Assembly: GCF_038396675.1 (NCBI RefSeq)
Contig: NC_088933.1
Coordinates: 40,598,501-40,662,500 of the forward strand
Direction: 5' to 3'
From: Hydra vulgaris
Taxonomy: Eukaryota; Cnidaria; Hydrozoa; Anthoathecata; Hydridae
Length of the DNA: 64,000 nt
Shown: positions 47,870 to 59,233 of the stretch, piece after piece
Layout: each line of letters starts with the position of its first letter
How positions within the stretch are numbered: the first letter of the stretch is position 1
Program-made: the position numbers and the translations under genes
Notes under the pieces: generated by a model
What the model saw: the letters and a program-made list of their open reading frames with translations, nothing else
What the model was told of the DNA's origin: nothing
The model's database searches: none

Positions 47870-50800
47870 CATAAGTGTATTGTTAAATCTTCGAATGTTA
47901 AAATGAGTTCTTTAAGTTTTCTCTTAGAATAAAAGCAGTTACTTGGATGAATAAAATCCTTTGTAAAATTTTTTAAAACTCTTTTATTCCATAAGAATGG
48001 TCCGCAATCATCAATACAAAATTTAGAAAGATTTGTTTAAAAAATGGGCTGCCTAATAAAATTATCATTGCGTAAAATGTATTTATTTTTATCTTTTGAT
48101 GAATACAAATTATGGAATGAAATCGGGGATGAATTGTTTTTTACATTTAAACATAAAACAAAGAATATTAGATATCAAGCTCATATATATTAATAACTTT
48201 CATTTTAAATAATAAAGGCTTGGCATGTGTATAACGGTCTTTAAGTTATATAAGACGTGCTTTATGTTTCTGCTGACAAAAAGAGGTTTAAGTTTATTTT
48301 TATTTGTACTAACCCAAACAATGTTTGCATAGTTTATGTGACAATGAATAAATGAGTGATATAATTGTACTAAAGTATGTTTATTTAAAACATTTCATGC
48401 TTTGTACAAAATTCCTATACTTTTTGAAGTTTTACTTAATAAGTTTTTAATGTGATTTTTCTATGTAAGATTTTCATATATACAAACACCTAGAAAGTTG
48501 GTTACTGTTACTTGTTTAATTTTTATATTGTCAATAATAAGATGAGGTATGTTAAATGGCAGTTTAGGTTTTTTGATTAGAGGATGGAAAAGAATCCATT
48601 TAGTTTTATCAATGTTTAAGAGATAATTTGTCTTTAACTAGTTAGATATTTTGATTAAATCGATTTTCACGTAATTTAAGAGTAGGAATGCTTTTGTGTG
48701 ACATAGATAAATTAGTGCCATCAGCAATCATAGCTGTTATTAAATCCGAGGCTTTGTATAGATCATTAATATAAACAAGGAAAAGAAGAGGTCCTAATAT
48801 GGATCCTTGAGGAACTCCACATGAAATATTTAACAAGTTGATGAAAATGTTTCATCGGCGTAAACAAATTGTCTACGATTAGTGAAATAACTTCCTGATT
48901 AATAGAGTTAAAAATACGATTAGTGAAAAAAACTCCCTGATTATTAGAGCATTTAAAAGTTTGTAAAAGTGTGTCTTTTAAAACGCCCAAACAGTTTATA
49001 ATAACATTCTCAGTGACATCATCTGGACCAACTACTTTATTTGACTTTAACAATTTAAAAGCCCTTTCAAACTCTTCAAAAGACAAATTTAAAAAAATCA
49101 GATACGACTTTAGAGGATCATATGTTGCCTTTATTAATTTTTTAGGGTTTGGAATTTTTTGGCTAGGTTTGATCCTACAGATATAAAATATTTATTAAAT
49201 TCAAAAGCAATTCTATTTTAATCAAGAAAAAAGTTATCATCTTCTTAAATAACTGATGGCAAAGGTTACGTCATTTTTTTAATATTACCAGTAATATCGT
49301 TTATTAGTTGCAAAGTACGTTTTGAGTTTAATTTGTATTTTTCAAGTAAATTAGTGTAGTATATTAATTTTAAATTTTTTCTAAGGCGTTCAAATAGTCT
49401 TACGTAATTTTTATAAATGGTCTTCTCTCAGTTGTTTTTGATTTTAAATATTTAATATAAACTTTTTGTTTAATTTTAGATGATTTTAGAATACCCTTAG
49501 TAATTCATGGCCATTTAATTTTTTATGTTTGTAATTTATTTCTACTTTGAGAAAGTTGATGTCATAAATTTCATAAAAAATTTCAAAAAAGATTTGTATA
49601 ATAAATTAATGTCTTCAGAAAAGTTAATAATGTCCCAATTAACTAAAGAAAGTTGATATTTAAAAGATTCTAGGTTTTATGTAAAATTCTTTTTTAAATG
49701 ATTTTTTTTCATTATTTAAAATTTTCGCATAAATATCTATTGAAACGAAAATAGGTAAATCATCAAATATGTCACTTTTAATAATGCCTTTTATAAGCGA
49801 ATTATTAAAAATATCGTTGGTCATAATGTTATCAATTAAGTAAGTTGTTGTTTTAATAATTCTATTTGGTTTGATTATTAGAGGAACTACTCCATTTTCA
49901 AATAGGTCATTAAAAAACCCATTAATGTCTTTTTTGACGTCATACTCAAAGCAATTTAAATTCAGATTACCTAGTATGTAAAGTAATTGCTTTTTGTAAA
50001 TAATTAAACCACCGCCGCGTTTATTTGCTTTTCGTCCTAATGTTATCAAATTATAGCCCGGTTATTTAAAATTATTATCAAAATTTGAGTCATCAGAACT
50101 ACACCAAGTTTTAGTTAAGCATATAGCACTGACAATAGTTAGATTCTCCTCAAAACTATTGCAAAGATTGATATTTATAGATTATTTATATTGCAAAGAT
50201 ATTTATAGGAATTGCATTAAGTTTATCACGCTTAAGAAATTCTTTTCTTGAGCGTTATAAGTTTCAAATTTATAAAAATAGCTTTGATTCGGATCGGAAT
50301 CTTTCTAAAGTATAAAATCATTGAATTGAAAAATATCAAAATTCTAAGAGCGATTTGAATTCATTTTAGTATTTAAAAACAATAAAAATTTAAAAAAATA
50401 ATAATAAAGATAAAATCATTAACTCTAAGATAAAAGAATTTCTTAAAAGTTACGCGTTACAAGTTCATTATATACAACTTTATCATATTTTGGCTCTCAA
50501 ATCATTTGCTTCTTTTAATAACTGTTTTCGCAATTCTAAAGTTCTTTCGCTGTAGTCTTCGTTTACGTAAAATCGATCGTTCCGCAATTTTGAGCATAGT
50601 TATCCAACTTTGATCGTTGTAGTTTAAAAATTTAATTATTATGGTTCTTTTGTACTTTTTTCCATCGCAATTTTTTTTTACCCGTTCTGTGCGCCCATTC
50701 ACTTTTAACATTACCTGTAAATTTAAGGTTTGCCTTTTATTAATTTTGAATCTTTTCCTCGCTCAATTCCCACGTTTCATTTTCATCATCTTCAATTTCC

Positions 50801-51110
50801 GTAAACCTTACGTTTTTTCTTCTGCTCCTGTCTTTCAACGCAGCTACTATGTCTTTGACAACAACGTTTGTTATGCCATTTTGGTGTGATGATAAGTTTG
50901 GCTTTTTTTCATTTCAGAATGTTCTTAAACAATTGATTCATATTTCTCGCTAAGAAACTCTGCGGACTTTCTTAGTTCAGTAGTTTCTTTTTTCAGTTAT
51001 GTATTTTCTTCTTGAAGATTTAATAGCTTAATTTACAATTCATCAAACTTCTCGTTACATATTTTTAATAAAGTATTCTCATGAATATCTAAAAGGTTTT
51101 ATTAAAGAAA
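47870..51110 (-). mobile_element. LINE family B copy 4, decayed
   Basis: Minus-strand order: ORF1 remnant 51110-50502 (LLDIHENTLLKICNEKFDE, RTIIIKFLNYNDQSW), endonuclease 50049-49660 (RGGGLIIYKKQ, NLNLNCFEYDV, SDIFDDLPIF in place of SDHFPIF), region before RT at 49086-48766 (FEEFERAFKLLKSNKVVGPDD), RT 48836-48642 (CGVPQGSILGPLLFLVYIND, then MIADGTNLS), C-terminal part to 47870. The ADD box is ADG, so one catalytic Asp is lost. Same family and domain order as 58716-63110. Confidence 0.85.
48642..50049 (-). pseudogene. LINE B copy 4 endonuclease-RT remnant
   Basis: APE-type endonuclease and RT fragments in several frames. The endonuclease His of SDH is replaced (SDIFDD) and the RT Asp pair is damaged, so both activities are gone. 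Confidence 0.75.
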
Positions 51111-51225
51111 GTTTTCTGTGGTTTTTGATAACAAAAAAAATAAAAAAGTATATTGTGATGATAACACTCGGTTTCAATAAAGTAATGCAGTAAGGAATAA
51201 AAGTATTGAATATAATCAAATAATG

Positions 51226-51292
51226 GCTTTTCTTCAACTTGAACAAAGATAAATTCAAACAAACTTTATCTTTATTCAAGTTGAAGAAAAGC
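51226..51292. repeat. 67-nt hairpin, pre-miRNA-sized
   Basis: Arms GCTTTTCTTCAACTTGAA (51226-51243) and its exact complement (51275-51292), then a nested AAAGATAAA / TTTATCTTT stem and a loop of about 10 nt. Single unpaired bases separate the stems. Confidence 0.85.
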
Positions 51293-51483
51293 ACTTCAAC
51301 AGTATTTTCAAAAGAGCTTTTTAATCCACCTATTTTAAATGATTTTGGACATTGACTAAAGTTTAAAAAATAAAACATTATACTAATGGAAATTTCATAT
51401 TCGAGCAAATCGTAATTTTAAAATTCTTGTCAATGTTAACAAGACATTTTTGATTTCAAAGAACACTTAAAAGTTATATCACT

Positions 51484-51770
<287 letters not shown>

Positions 51771-51850
51771 TATGTTTATAGTTACATATTTGTATATTGC
51801 GCAATTTATTATCGTTTTTTATTATTCATAAGCAATTTATCAGCTATATT

Positions 51851-52863
51851 ATGCCAGAACTTTCACCTAAAAAAAGAGGAACTATTGCTGCATTATATGA
51901 ACAAGGTTTAGTTCAAAGAGAAATATCTGAAAAGCTTGGTTGTTCATTATCAACTGTAAGTAGAACTTTAAAAAGGCATAAAGAAGAGCCCCAATTAAAT
52001 TTTACTTCAAAGATGAGATCAGGCAGGCCCAGAGCAACCACCTCAAGAACTGATAAACTTATTGGCCGGATCAGCCATGCAAATCCACGGCTATCTGCAC
52101 ACAATATTTCAAAAGAAATTTTTATTGAGAAAAAAGTAAGTGACCGAACAGTTAGAAGAAGGCTTTTGGTTGATTTCAAAATGAAGGCATGCAAGTTAGC
52201 AAAAAAACCTTTTTTATCATTAAAAAACCTAAAAGATCGAAAAACATTCAGCGCTACAAAAATTGGACTGGAGAAAATTGGTCTAAAGTTCTTTTTTCTG
52301 ATGAAACATGTATTAAACAATTTAATGTTACAAGCAATTTTTTAAGAAGACCAAAAAACTGTAGATATATGCCAAAGTATACAGTTAGCAGTGTCAAGGC
52401 TCCTGTGTCTTGTATGGTTTGGGGTGCTATTTCTGCCAAAGGACGTGGGCCATTATGGATAATGCCCAAGAATACCACAATTAACAGCAAAGTCTATTTG
52501 GATGTTATGAAAGAGAAGTTGCCACCTTTCATGCAGATCTTGAACTGCACTTATTTCCAACAGGATGGTGCACCATGCCACACAGCCAAAATTGTGAAGA
52601 AGTAGTTTGCTGATGAAGGAATTCAAACCCTTGAAAATTGGCCTGGGTCATCACTAGATCTTAATGTTATTGAAAATTGTTGGCATATTATGAAAGTAAA
52701 AGTTGCTGCCAAAATGCCTAGATCCGATAATGAATTAGTTGAAGCAATCAAATCAGTGTGGATCCATGAAATTACACCAGACTATTGTACAAAACTTGTT
52801 ACCAGCATGCCAAAACGTATCCAAATGGTAATTGACAATAACTATGCTTCCATTAAATATTGA
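51851..52863 (+). pseudogene. Tc1-type transposase with one frameshift and one stop
   Basis: ATG 51851 (MPELSPKKRGTIAALYEQG) is chosen over the upstream ATG because it starts the HTH. HTH: EKLGCSLSTVSRTLKRH and LSAHNISKEI. Catalytic residues: D1 in LFSDETCIKQF, D2 in YFQQDGAPCHTA, E in LDLNVIENCWHIMK. Frameshift at about 52245 and TAG at 52603 where Trp is likely. TGA end at 52861. The DDE triad is intact. The 3' flank ends GGACTTTTGGCCACCACTA at 53022, a plausible right TIR; no left TIR is present. Confidence 0.85.
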
Positions 52864-53169
<306 letters not shown>

Positions 53170-53224
53170 AAAGGTCTGTTGAGCACAAATAGTATTATTA
53201 TTTTAGTGAAATAAAAAGCACTTT

Positions 53225-53283
53225 TTAGTTCAAAATACATGTTTCGAACATACAAAGTTCATCATCAGTTTAAAATGACCAAA
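53225..53283 (-). ncRNA. Candidate hammerhead ribozyme core in the PLE terminus
   Basis: Minus strand: GGTC, 8 nt, CTGATGA, T, GAAC, 7 nt, GTTC, GAAAC. This fits the hammerhead core CUGAUGA / stem II / GAAA with a GUC cleavage triplet just upstream. One extra U precedes stem II and stem III looks very short, so activity is uncertain. The second copy (53985-54030, plus) is decayed: CTGATAA and CGGAAC. Hammerheads are known in Penelope-like termini; this instance is my reading. Confidence 0.5.
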
Positions 53284-53354
53284 ATAAAATTTTCCAATAT
53301 TTAGGTTATAAAGTAATTAAAAGTACATTAAAAATTGCTATTCAAAAAACTATT

Positions 53355-53490
53355 TATAATGCGTATTTATGCGTATTTATAATGCGTATTTATGTATTTG
53401 TGTATTTATGTATTATGCATATTTATGTATTTATGCGTATTTATAATACGTATTTATGCGTATTTATAATGCGTATTTATGCGTAAATAA
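53355..53490. repeat. GCGTATTTAT minisatellite
   Basis: About ten imperfect copies of ATGCGTATTTAT/ATGTATTTGT inside the PLE remnant. Confidence 0.9.
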
Positions 53491-53607
53491 AAATTATAAT
53501 ACAAAAGAAATAATAAAAATACAGTCAAATTTACAGTTAACATTCTTTACACAATAGGTATTGTACAATAAAGGACAGGATGGTAATATAAGTTAGATTA
53601 GAACAAT

Positions 53608-53900
53608 TCAATACCTTTGTGCCTAACTTGTTTGTTTAACTCAGTGTTCTGCCATTTTATATAAAGACTTTCTTTATTTTCTAATTCAGTTTCCCTATTG
53701 GCAGAATCCAGAATGGTAAAACATTCTGCAGTTGCTTTATTAAAACAGTCAATGTTGGATTTAATATGTTAAAATAATTGTGATTTTTTATCTTCCTTAA
53801 AATGTTCATCAATACGTTGAGAAATGTGTCGGACAGTTCACCCTGTAAATTTGACTGTAGTTTTATTATTTCCTTTGTATAATATAATTTATTTTAATTA
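53608..53900 (-). pseudogene. GIY-YIG endonuclease C-terminal fragment of the PLE
   Basis: Minus-strand reading gives FTG-stop-TVRHISQRIDEHFKEDKK, then an HIKSNIDCFNKATAE block and ESLYIKWQNTELNKQVRHKG. The pattern TG-x-T-x-R-x-x-x-R-x-x-E-H is the second half of the PLE GIY-YIG domain. Two stops (TGA, TAA). The N-terminal GIY and YIG strands and the RT are absent. Confidence 0.7.
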
Positions 53901-54060
53901 TGTGTTATAAATAGTTTTTTGAATAGCAATTTTTAATGGATTTTTAACAACTTTGTAACCTATATATTAAAAAATTTGATATCGGTCATTTTAAACTGAT
54001 AATAAAATTTGTAAGTTCGGAACATGCCATTTAAACTAAAAAGTGTTTTTTATTTCACAA

Positions 54061-54136
<76 letters not shown>

Positions 54137-54139
<3 letters not shown>

Positions 54140-54425
54140 GCATACACAGATAAAATAGTATAATATCTTTATAAAATGTTATATTATGTGGGCATTTGTA
54201 TTATACAAGTCCGTGTACAAAAATATAACTGCACCAGTCTCTGTACAACAATATTACATCTTTTAAAGATATAATATTATTATTATTATTATTATTGTTA
54301 TTAATACTATTATTATTAAATATATGTTCTTCTTCAAGTTTTTTTTAAAAAGATATGTGTCTTATATGGTGGTATGATCATAGTTTTTTTAGTTGTTTTA
54401 ACAGCTTTATAAAAGTTTAGTCAAA
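54137..54425. other. AT-rich spacer with small hairpins
   Basis: Contains TATAATATCTTTATAAAATG and the inverse-like TCTTTTAAAGATATAATATT, and a (ATT)n run at 54280-54320. No coding signal. Confidence 0.4.
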
Positions 54426-54689
54426 ATGGATATTCGAATTATTCTAACTGTACATAGTTGAGATCAACTTTGGCGTAAGACTCAACGTGTTGCTTTAAGC
54501 AATTATTTTGATGTGGAATGTCTTCAAAAGTTTCGTTTAGCAAGAAATAATATAAGAGTTATTTTATTGTCAGCACTTTACACAATGACTTGTCACCAAT
54601 CACTTCGAGAAGCAACCCAATATCTTCAGAAACAAAAATAGTAATAGCGCTAAGGCTTTTATCAAATGGAAGTTTTTAAGCAGTAATTG
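54426..54689 (+). pseudogene. Harbinger nuclease, exon 1
   Basis: From ATG 54426: QLWRKTQRVALSNYFDVECL, FRLARNNIRVIL, then after a frameshift IALRLLSNGSF-stop-AVIG. FRL and ALRxLxxGSF-AVxG are HARBI1-family landmarks; the stop sits where Gln is usual. The exon ends ATTG/GTAAGT, a consensus splice donor at 54690. One further stop near codon 13. Confidence 0.75.
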
Positions 54690-56411
54690 GTAAGTATTAT
54701 TAATCAATGCAACAATAGATTAGCTATAATCTTATAATTTTTTATTGTTAAATATGCTTGTTGTTAATGGATTATTACAAATGGAGCTTAAAGGTGGTGC
54801 TTTATAAAAGGTTTTTTCTCAACCTGCAAAACCTAGCAAACCTTTAGGTAGCAAAATTTCCAAGGAAAACCTAAAAAACTCTGTTTACAGAAAGTATGTT
54901 TTTTTCGTTTTGTACCATAATTTACGTTTTCTTTAAAGAATGGCTTGTCAAGACAGATAACAATGAATTTGCAAGATATAAATGTTGTTGTTAAACTATT
55001 AGCTTGTTAGTATAAATAATGTTTTAATACGTGTAAATATAATCTTCAGGATAACCTGGAAAGATTATGGAGAAGTTCAGGGAGTTTAAAAGTTAAACTT
55101 GGAGAAAAATATTCTTTACTCATTGAAAACTTAGGGAAAAACCCTTGGATTGTCAACTGTGTTGATAGACAAATCATGTTTGCTTACTTAAAAATGACTT
55201 TATTCTTTTTTCAGTTTATTAATTGTTAAAAAGCAAAATTAAATATCTTTTTTCTTTATATTTGAATATGATGCTTCATTATTATATAGCAAAAATCAAA
55301 CAAACTCTAATTTTTTTAACTTAGCATAATAGATTACGTCAAAAGAATAATTTTTACACTGCACCCTTCTACTTTTCCTATATTTTGATTTTATATTTTG
55401 CGGACTTTTGGTAAGGTGACTGTATTTTTCAAATTATTTGGAGTTCAACCTTGTCAAAGTTCACTATTCTCTTTTTTAACTAACTTACTTTAGTTTAAAT
55501 AAAATATAATGGTCAATTTGCACATTTGTTCACATGTTGTTTCATGTAATTTTAGGTGACACAACTCATGTAAGCCAGTCAAGCTGTAGTCGCATACTTT
55601 GCCAGTTTTGCAAATATTTTATTTAGCACTATCATTACCTTGTCAAATTGTATGATAGTCCAAAGAAGATGACTCCCGCGTGCGGTTTGAAACTCGAATT
55701 CGACCTCGTTAAAGATCGTAATTAACTCGGAATAAAACTCCAAAAGTAACTCGGACTGGAGCTCGTAAAGGAGACAGCTCGATTTCGAGCTCGCGTTGTG
55801 AGCTAATAACATCGTAACCGCGCTCGGCGCCGAGTAAGTGACGATGTTATTAAAAAAACATATTACCGAGCATCGTAAACAAGCATAAATATCGTATTCG
55901 AGCTCGTTGCCGAGTTTATTACAATGTTATTAGTTCGCGCTGCGAGCAACGAGTTTGTTACGATAACCCTGCAGGACGCATTTTAAAAGTTCTAAATCTA
56001 AAACTTGTTTTTTACTAGACAAAATCATATAGACAAAATTTTGGTGTTCATAATGAGTTTTTTAATTAATAGAATTATTTTCGTACCCTTAAATAATATA
56101 TATTAAATATAATTTATTAGGAAATAAAAACAAATATGCATAGTTATATACTAAAAATAATTTGATGTCATTTCTATTTTGGTTTTTACTTCTCGTTTAT
56201 TCTATTGGTTTTCAATTGACATTTTATTCTTGTCGTTTGCATAACACAAATATTTCTTAACGAGTTTTTCGTCTTTGAACTCTACCTTGGCCATTACATT
56301 TGATTCTATTAAAACATTTAAAATAATTATTGTAATTCAAAATAAATATGCAATATATGAATAAGTTTATTTATTGCATTTAATATATTCCGCTATGTTA
56401 TATAACTTTGT

Positions 56412-56412
<1 letters not shown>
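54690..56412. other. Intron-like stretch with a GC-rich CTCG island
   Basis: Follows a splice donor. No further Harbinger exon seen. 55050-55150 has GGAAAGATTATGG/CAGGGAG-type imperfect repeats. 55660-55985 is unusually GC-rich (see separate entry). Confidence 0.4.
55660..55985. repeat. GC-rich island of CTCG/CGAG motifs and nested palindromes
   Basis: Many CTCG, GAGCTCG and AACTCG motifs. Core: TAACATCGT, 19 bp containing the perfect palindrome CTCGGCGCCGAG, then ACGATGTTA. TTATTACAATGTTATT and GTTACGATAAC echo the outer motif. Strongly different base composition from its surroundings. Confidence 0.7.
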
Positions 56413-56864
<452 letters not shown>

Positions 56865-56875
<11 letters not shown>

Positions 56876-57053
56876 GCCGATAGACATGAATAGGTACATC
56901 AGGTTTACTTTCAGAAGATGAGTCTTTTGTATTATTATTTGAAGATTCATTTGATCCCAAATTTGCATTTCTAACAGCCCTCAATCTTTTATTAACTTGG
57001 AAACGAGAAAGCTCACTAATGTGCTTATTGTTCCTTTTCGGCATGTTTCTCAT
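56865..57053 (-). pseudogene. Hypothetical N-terminal fragment
   Basis: 62 codons, MRNMPKRNNKHISELSRFQV then a Ser/Asn-rich stretch. The basic, helical start resembles the first exon of multi-copy invertebrate repeat proteins, but no homology is firm. May be chance. Confidence 0.25.
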
Positions 57054-57436
57054 TTATTCTTGTAAATAAAATTAGGAATATATTCACAAACTGAAGGATA
57101 ATAACTGGAATGATTTAAATTGTCATATTTAGTTCAAGTTTATTATTGGATTTGTATACCATCTATATATAGAGAGAAACTATACTTTTACAAAAAAGTA
57201 CTGTTACAAATTTCTCATACTTATAAAAATAATAAGGTATACATTTTTAAATTTACAGCCATCTTAAATGAAAATCTAAAAAATTGTCATGTAACTTAAG
57301 TTAGCATAAATGTTTATATATAAATATACATACATAAATATATAAATAATTACATGAAAAAATCTATAACTATCAATACTTGCTATAGTTTCCTTTATAA
57401 GGTTATTTTTACTAATTATCAATTCCATAATAAAGT

Positions 57437-57494
57437 TTTTAGCGTAGAAATCCATATATATATAAATATATATAAATATATATATATTTATATA

Positions 57495-57569
<75 letters not shown>

Positions 57570-57585
57570 ATTTCTACACTAAAAG
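57437..57585. repeat. (TA)n array flanked by 16-bp inverted repeats
   Basis: TTTTTAGCGTAGAAAT (57437-57452) and ATTTCTACACTAAAAG (57570-57585) are complementary at 14 of 16 positions and bracket a TA-rich run. Confidence 0.85.
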
Positions 57586-57982
57586 CAAAGTCACTGAAAA
57601 AATAAAAAAGAACAAATACGCCTCCATTGCTGATCTTTTAAGTTAATTTTGGCGCAACAGCGTCGTTGTAATGCACTGTGGACAAATCTTCAACTATTTG
57701 CATGCCTTCTATGTTCAACGAGTGAACTCGAGTTTGATAATTTTTGGCTCTTATTAAAACATTTATTTATGCCTAGAAAATAATTGAAACCACTGTAAAA
57801 TTAGTATGCACTGTTTAAAATTCATATATTGTGCGTACTTGGCAAAATATTCTACCTTAGAAATACACCGTACAAGCTCGGAGATTCGAGTTCGCTGCGC
57901 GACATATTGTAATCCATTGTTCGAGCTCCATGCACCACGCCGGCCGAAACAAAGAGAAAGTTCTTTCAATTATATTGATTTA

Positions 57983-58064
57983 AAGGTCTTCTTGGAATAA
58001 TAGATGGTACAATGATACAAAAGAAAGGATTTACTGGGACTGTTGAGCCAGGATACATTTGCAG
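57983..58064 (+). pseudogene. Harbinger nuclease, exon 2
   Basis: Encodes KGLLGIIDGTMIQKKGF then TVEPGYICR, the IDGT motif with the first catalytic Asp of HARBI1-type nucleases. It ends GCAG/GTAAAC (donor at 58065). The acceptor is probably TTAAAG near 57983. Confidence 0.75.
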
Positions 58065-58065
58065 G

Positions 58066-58715
58066 TAAACTAATCTTTTTACTTGGATACCTAATCATTT
58101 TGATTATATTGCTTTAGGCCATTAGTCAATAGTTTAAAGTGTACACTGCTTGGCCTACTTATACAAGCATAGTTAACATAAGAAATTTAAAATGCTTTTT
58201 TTTCACAGATTTATTCTGTCTATATATCTTTGCATGTAATGCATACAAGGTTTTAAAAAAATATTTCTGTTTTACTATTCTTTATAAAAAAATTATTTAC
58301 TATTTCCTTTTTTTTAGGTGCAACTTTTTTAAGTTGTATTTTAATTCACATTATTAAGTTATTATATAGCGGTTGATGTTGTTGATAATATGTAAAAAAA
58401 TTATTTAATTTATGAAGAGAAAATACTTCAATTTCACAAAGCGCGACATGTTTATTACAAATATTGAAGTTTTTTTTAATACTTTAAATAGCGCATTATA
58501 GTTCTTCTAAATTGTAAACATCAAATTATTTAATGTAAGTGCTAAACTTAAAATGATATAATACAGTTTAAAATAAAAGGTCATATAAAAAACAGTCCTT
58601 TGTTTTGGTCAAAGGTGATCAGTTGTTCTAACATGATGCCAATGATTCCCCAAAATTGTGAAGATTTTCAACTTTTTTTTTAGAAAAGGATATCCTGCTC
58701 TTTTTTTTTTGTTGT
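58066..58715. other. Intron-like AT-rich stretch before LINE B copy 5
   Basis: No coding block seen. Several TTTTTTAG/TTTCACAG acceptor-like strings but no exon after them. It ends in a T-rich run that is the LINE poly(A) tail on the other strand. Confidence 0.45.
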
Positions 58716-58836
58716 TTTTTTTTTTTTTTTTTTTGCTTTTTGTTCTTTTTATTTATTCAAAATAAGTTTTACAATATAAGAATGAATAAAATACGTATAG
58801 TCAGAATTACAATTTTGTTAACGTTACAACAAGAAC

Positions 58837-58881
58837 GCGGATACTCGCAGAAGATCATAAGATCTTGTCATCGAGAACCGC
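58837..58881 (-). repeat. Conserved-looking 3' UTR hairpin of the LINE
   Basis: GCGG...CCGC and CTCG...CGAG pairs close on a perfect AAGATC-ATAA-GATCTT-type core. It lies about 100 bases before the poly(A) tail, a position where some LINE RTs recognise their RNA. That function is inferred. Confidence 0.7.
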
Positions 58882-59053
58882 CTAAACAGATTTTAAATAA
58901 TAAATAATCCTTTAATAATTCATAAACAAATATTCACACATAAATACAAATATAATTATTTATACATATTTAAACATACAAACATGTAAATAAATATATT
59001 TACACATCAATATATATATATACACATACAAATAATACGCACAAATACACATA

Positions 59054-59062
59054 CATATATAC

Positions 59063-59157
<95 letters not shown>

Positions 59158-59158
59158 A
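59054..59158. repeat. (TA)n array within the LINE 3' UTR
   Basis: About 100 bp of TA between the ORF2 stop and the 3' hairpin. Confidence 0.95.
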
Positions 59159-59233
59159 GTTAAGATAAAAGATTTCGTATATATAAATTACGATAAATAT
59201 TTCCTAAGAGTATTAATAAAAAACAAAACAAAC

